DNA from: Euglena gracilis
Lineage: Eukaryota; Euglenida; Euglenophyceae; Euglenales
Reading direction: 5' to 3'
Length of the DNA: 64,000 nucleotides
NCBI GenBank assembly: GCA_039621445.1
Contig: CP154954.1
Span: 72,361,082 to 72,425,081 of the forward strand
Part shown: positions 60,063-64,000 of the stretch, piece by piece
Position numbering within the stretch: the stretch's first letter is position 1
Layout: each line of letters begins with the position of its first letter
Made by a program: the position numbers and the translations under genes
Notes under the pieces: model-generated
Database searches by the model: none
Told to the model about the DNA's origin: nothing
The model's input: only the letters and a program-made list of their open reading frames with translations

Positions 60063-61010
60063 ACAAAATAAATGTGGCTTTGGAAGACTTTAAGGAGAGG
60101 CTGCTTGTATTCTAGAGAAAAGCTAATGTTAAGTGTGGCCATCTATGCGAATGTATGACATCCCAATGCGAGACACCGAGGAAGAGCTTTGGAGCAGTCG
60201 TTGGATGATTCCTCCGCCACCCACATTTGTGAAATTTTGAGAGCTAGCTTTTTTATCCCACCTTTTGAGTGGAAGATGCGAAGTCATCTTGTACGATCAA
60301 TAATCAGACTCTCCACGACATTCCCACCAATTCCATTTGGATCTTAGGATCTGCTGTGGAATTTTAAGTTCCTTGGTTCAGATTGTGTCAAACAGGTCTC
60401 CTTGCAAAATTGATCATCAGGGCCTAAATTTCATGGGTCAGAGGTTCAATTATTCACGTCCCCGGGGGCCCTGTAGAAATGTACTCCATTCTCCCATTTC
60501 CTGCCCGACGGGGGCCAACAAAAATGTCCGGCCGGGTCCAACAATCGTGCCTTTCGGCTGTAGGAAGACTTTGAGAAGAGGTTGCTTTTACCCAAGAGTT
60601 ATTGTCAAAGAATATTTTTGGAAGCTAATGTAAAGTGTGGCCATCTGTGTGAATTGATGACATTCCAATGCGAGACCCAGAGGGACGGAACAACCAAGGA
60701 ACTTAAATTTCACAGCAGATGCTAAGATTCAAATGAAATTGGTGGGAATGTCTTCAAGAGTCTGCATGTTGATCTTACAAGATCACTTCGCACCATCCAC
60801 CCAAAATGTGGGGCAAAGCTAGCTCTCAAAATTTTACAAATGTGGGAGGCATTATCCACGTGGGAGGAATCATAGACAAATTGTTCCAGACAGGTTTCCC
60901 TGCAAAATTGTCCATCAGGGCCTAAATTTCATGGGTCAGAGGGTCAAATATTCATGTCCCCGAGGCCCCATAGAAATGTCCTTCATCATCCTATTTCCTG
61001 CCCGGCTAGG
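60063..61010. repeat. Mosaic of duplicated modules
   Basis: Module a (GGAAGACTTT.AG(G/A)AGAGG..GTGTGGCCATCT) at 60.08 and 60.55 kb, direct. Module b (AATTTTGAGAGCTAGCTTT / AAAGCTAGCTCTCAAAATTT) at 60.2-60.37 and 60.69-60.87 kb, inverted. Module c (TGCAAAATTG(A/T)(T/C)CATCAGGG, ATTTCATGGGTCAGAGG) at 60.4 and 60.9 kb, direct. Confidence 0.85.
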
Positions 61011-61072
61011 GCGGGGATGGTTTGGTAACGGACCCAAATAATCATGAAATTTCAAGTTTTTTGCGTAAGATT

Positions 61073-61287
61073 TCAGACCCTATTTTTCATCCTGTTTGAA
61101 TTCCCGTCGACAGAGACATCCGCCGGTTTGATGGCAATGACCAAATGACCCGAGCACCTTGGACAGCATGCATTCTCCACCAAAAGCCACTCCGGGAGCC
61201 GCACTTTTTCAAGTGCGGGTGATCTCCCGGTAGTGTGAAACCCCATTTTTGGGGGGTTGGACCGCAATCTGAACAGTGGGGGACCAA
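61073..61287 (-). CDS. Possible Cys-rich exon, frame change at a C-run
   Basis: HCSDCGPTP in one frame, then GRSPALEKVRLPEWLLVENA, CCPRCSGHLVIAIKPADVSV ... to TGA (or donor AATAGG|GTCTGA) in another. The change falls at a short homopolymer near 61,250. Two CxxC pairs suggest zinc binding (inference). Confidence 0.3.
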
Positions 61288-61316
61288 CCCCCCCCCCCCC
61301 CCCCCCCCCCCCCGCA
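61288..61316. repeat. Poly-C run of about 24
   Basis: Uninterrupted C from about 61,289 to 61,313; exact length in such a run is unreliable. Confidence 0.8.
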
Positions 61317-61522
61317 GGCGGAGTGGGTTCGACCCAACCTGCCCCAGTCCAAAGACTATTTTGGGTAACTTTCCTCTTTTCTAGAAAAATTGGACATCCT
61401 AACCCACCAACCCTCAATTAAACGATAGTCAGCCGAGCCGGGGGGGGGGCTGCAATTTGTGTGGGACTCGTCTTTTATAGCGTTTAAAAACACCCAAAAC
61501 ATTTTTCGCAGACCTGGTTGTG

Positions 61523-61745
61523 CCACATGTGGCCCAAAACTGGCCACCTGCTGTCACCGCCTTTGGCCCAAAACTGGCCCACCACATCTGGCCCAAAACT
61601 GGCCAGCATATGTGGCCCAAAACTGGCCACCACATTGGGCCTGAAACTGGCCCCCACATCTGGCCGAAAACTGGCCACCATCTGTTGCACAAATTTGGCC
61701 ACCAACCGTGGCCCAAAATTGGCCACTGGTTGTGACACAAAAGTG
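61523..61745 (+). repeat. 24-bp minisatellite
   Basis: About nine units of TGGCCCAAAACTGGCCACCA + CATG/CATC, increasingly diverged toward 61,740. Confidence 0.92.
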
Positions 61746-61879
61746 TTTAGGACTGTTTTTTTTGGTTTTTTTTGGTTGAACAGCAGAAAAAGAAGGCAAC
61801 AAACAAAAACAAGTCTCATACCAATTGCAGCGTGCTGACTTAATAAACATTCTCCAGGTAACATGACTTCAGGTGATAA

Positions 61880-62350
61880 ATGTGCTGGTCGTTGAATTCC
61901 TTCAGCAGCACACCACAACTGACACTAACCTTGACTTCAACTCAAAATTGTCCACTTAAAACCAGAAATCCAATCTTGTCCTTTCATGTTACTTCTCATA
62001 AATGTACCGTCCGTCCAGTCGGCGGCCTCCTGTCATTTCTGTCATACCCGGAGAGGGTGAAATTAGGATTAGCGTCGCGAGCCCTACCAGGGATCGCATT
62101 TAGGATTTGCATACCAAGGGTGTTTCCTAACTTTCATGTACGGAAAATGATAGGAAAGGTTTCACAGATTTTATCTTTCTTTCAGAGCATTTTTCACTGC
62201 ACCACCCTATGCCCGGCAAGGGCCATTGAAAATGTCCGGGCGGGTGTGACTGTCGGCTATAAGACCTGGAGGCCGGAGGGGGTGAGGGGGGGTCGCAACC
62301 GCTGGGGGGCCACTCACTTTTCCGCGAAAATGAAAAATGAAAAATAGTAC
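61880..62350 (+). other. ORF without recognisable product
   Basis: A 155-codon plus frame, open but with no motif. Its last third is G-run repeat. Possibly chance. Confidence 0.2.
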
Positions 62351-62424
62351 TCCCCCCCCAAACGCTAGACCCCCTGGGACATACCACAAGTTGCCAAAAA
62401 TGACCCCTTTTGGGTTGCCCGAGG

Positions 62425-62563
62425 GTCGGGTATGGGAATAGCTCGGGGGGGGGGGGACCTAGGTCCCCCCCCCCCGAGCTGTTCCCCCCCGTACTGTTCC
62501 CATTGGGCCGTAAAGGGTCCCGGGGACGGGAATAGCTCGGGGGGGGGGGGCATGGTATATCGA
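62425..62563 (+). repeat. Family J repeat, copy 2
   Basis: GGGAATAGCTCGG / CCGAGCTGTTCCC inverted pair, ACTGTTCCCATTGGGCCGTA, ending GGGGGGCATGGTAT; compare 40.46-40.59 kb. Confidence 0.75.
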
Positions 62564-62564
62564 G

Positions 62565-62990
62565 AACTGTGTCCTAGACGCCGGTTCGGGCGTGAAACCT
62601 GTTGCTGGGACGCCGTTTCGGGCGGTAGCCCGAACCCAGCGTCCCAGGCACAGGTTTCATTCACGCCCGGAAACCGTGGCTAGGGGGCTCCGGTTTCATG
62701 CCCGAACCGGCGGCTGAGGAATCACGGCCAATTTCGCCCAAAATACCCATGTTTGGGGCAGTTTTGGGCTGCTTTGGCCCAAATGGGCCGCCGGTCAAAA
62801 ATGGCAGATTCCACACTTATGAAGCCATGTTACCCATTAATTGAAAGCTCTTCTCAAGGGCTTTCGACAGATGGCCACAGGATTCGGCCATAATGCACGC
62901 AGCGCTTATTTTCAGCGATCGTGTATTCCAAAATTTGACATCCTAATTTGTCAAATCCCACAGCTTAGGTTGCATATCAAACGAAAGGTC
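62565..62990 (+). repeat. Family F copy 2 plus family G fragment
   Basis: CGCCGGTTCGGGCGTGAAACC and inverted GGTTTCATTCACGCCCGG, then AGGAATCACGGCCAATTTCG and TTTTGGGCTGCTTTGG as at 39 kb, then AATTGAAAGCTCTTCTC (family G). Confidence 0.7.
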
Positions 62991-63009
62991 TCGCCAACAC
63001 CTTTCACTT

Positions 63010-64000
63010 GGTACCCACAGAACTCCCAGGCCGGGCCGCCGGGCCGTCGGCCAGGCCGGGCAGGGCCGCTGGGCCGCCAGCCGGGCCGGGCAGAGGATGT
63101 GGCTCACCACGCTTTTGGGGGGGGGGGTGAGCGAAGCGTAGCGAAGCTAGCGCCGACTTGCCGGGCCGGGGCCGCCGGGCCGGGCCGTGCCGGGTCGGGT
63201 CAGGCCGCCGGGACGCCAGCCGGGCCGGGCCGGGCCGGGCCGGGCCAGGCCACCCGCCGCGCCGCCGGGGCCGGGCCGGGCCGGCCACCGCCGGGCCCGC
63301 CGGGCCGGGTCGCCGGGCAGCTGGCGGTGCCGCCGGGCCGGGTCAGAGTATGTGGCACACCACGCTTTTGGGGGGTTGGGGTGAGCTCACTTGCCGGTCC
63401 GGGCCGCCGGATGTGCCGCCGGTCCGGGCCGGGCCGCCGGGCCGCCGGCCGTGCCGGGCTGGGCCGGGCCAGGCCAGGCAGCCGTGCCGCCGGTCAGGGT
63501 TAAGGCCGGGCCGGGCCGCCGGCCGTGCCGTCGGCCGGGCCGGGCCGGGCCAGGCCTCCGGGAAGCCGGCTGTGCCGCCGGACCGCGCCGGGCTGCTAGC
63601 CGCCGGCCGGGCCGGGGCGGGTCAGAGGATGTGGCTCACCACGCCTTTGGGGGGGGGGGTGAGCGAAGCTCACGCGCGTAGCGAAGCTAGCGCCGACTTG
63701 CCGCGCGCCGGCCGGGTCGGGTTGGGCCGGGCCGGGCCGCCTGGCCGCCGGCCGTGCCGGGCCGACCCGCTGGGCCGGGCCGGGCCAGGCAGCCGGTTAG
63801 GGTTAGTGCCGCCGAGCCGTCGGCCGGGCCTGGCCGGGCCAGGCCTCCGGGCAGCCGGCTTTGCCGCCGGGCCGGGCCGGGCCGCTGGGCCGCCGGCCGG
63901 GCCAGGCCGGGTCAGAGGATGTGGCTCACCACGCTTTTGGATGGGGGGGTGAGCGAAGCTCCCGCGCGTAGGGAAGCTACCTCCAAAATTTTCATATCCC
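63010..64000 (+). repeat. GC-rich satellite, ~250-290-bp period
   Basis: GTCAGAGGATGTGGCTCACC (first one GC, second GTATGTGGCACACC) at about 63,088, 63,342, 63,620 and 63,911, each followed by ACGCTTTTGG, G-run and GTGAGC(GAAGC). Between them are (GCCGGGCCG)n stretches. It runs off the window end. Its long Gly/Ala/Arg/Pro ORFs are artefacts. Confidence 0.9.

Noticed and set aside
63158-63952. 264-codon Gly/Ala/Arg/Pro ORF
   Set aside because: Artefact of the GC-rich satellite.

Overview
The window looks like nuclear DNA of a eukaryote with a large, repeat-choked genome. Evidence: GT-AG exon boundaries with polypyrimidine tracts, a DIRS-like tyrosine-recombinase retrotransposon, about 5.9 kb of TATATGTA-type satellite, very frequent C/G homopolymers, and no operon structure or bacterial genes. 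The species cannot be fixed from sequence alone; a microbial eukaryote (alga or alveolate-like protist) is only a guess. I see no rRNA, tRNA, CRISPR array or virus.

Layout. 1-4.4 kb: a 5' fragment of a DIRS-like gag, a 270-bp foldback, and a convincing plus-strand terminal exon for a His-rich protein. 4.5-10.4 kb: TA-rich satellite with a 0.5-kb island. 10.4-18.1 kb: a rearranged element followed by one nearly complete but frame-broken DIRS-like element, both minus strand and flanked by a short dispersed repeat ('E'). 18.4-33 kb: small exons amid C/G-run hairpin repeats. The best model is a four-exon minus-strand gene (29.16 to 25.12 kb) whose exon phases mostly fit. A two-exon plus-strand gene sits in its last intron, and a second plus-strand two-exon segment lies at 31.3-31.7 kb. 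33-47.2 kb: five nearly identical 33-36-bp exon-like blocks on the minus strand, each with its own splice signals, downstream of a possible first exon encoding MGNAGS. This interval also holds a 1.45-kb near-perfect inverted repeat. 47-54 kb: uncertain ORFs, a 1.26-kb TA-flanked DNA transposon inserted in one copy of a tandem duplication, and a decayed hAT/DUF659-like transposase. 54-64 kb: minisatellites, duplicated modules and a GC-rich satellite that runs off the end.

How it fits together: most bases are intronic or intergenic repeats of recurring families (called A-R here for convenience). Coding information is in short exons, and many predicted introns are phase 2. Several otherwise good exons are off by one base at or near homopolymers, so either the assembly has indels or decay is recent. 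All protein functions except the retroelement and transposase domains are unknown. Exon calls rest on reading frame, splice signals and phase only, with no transcript evidence.
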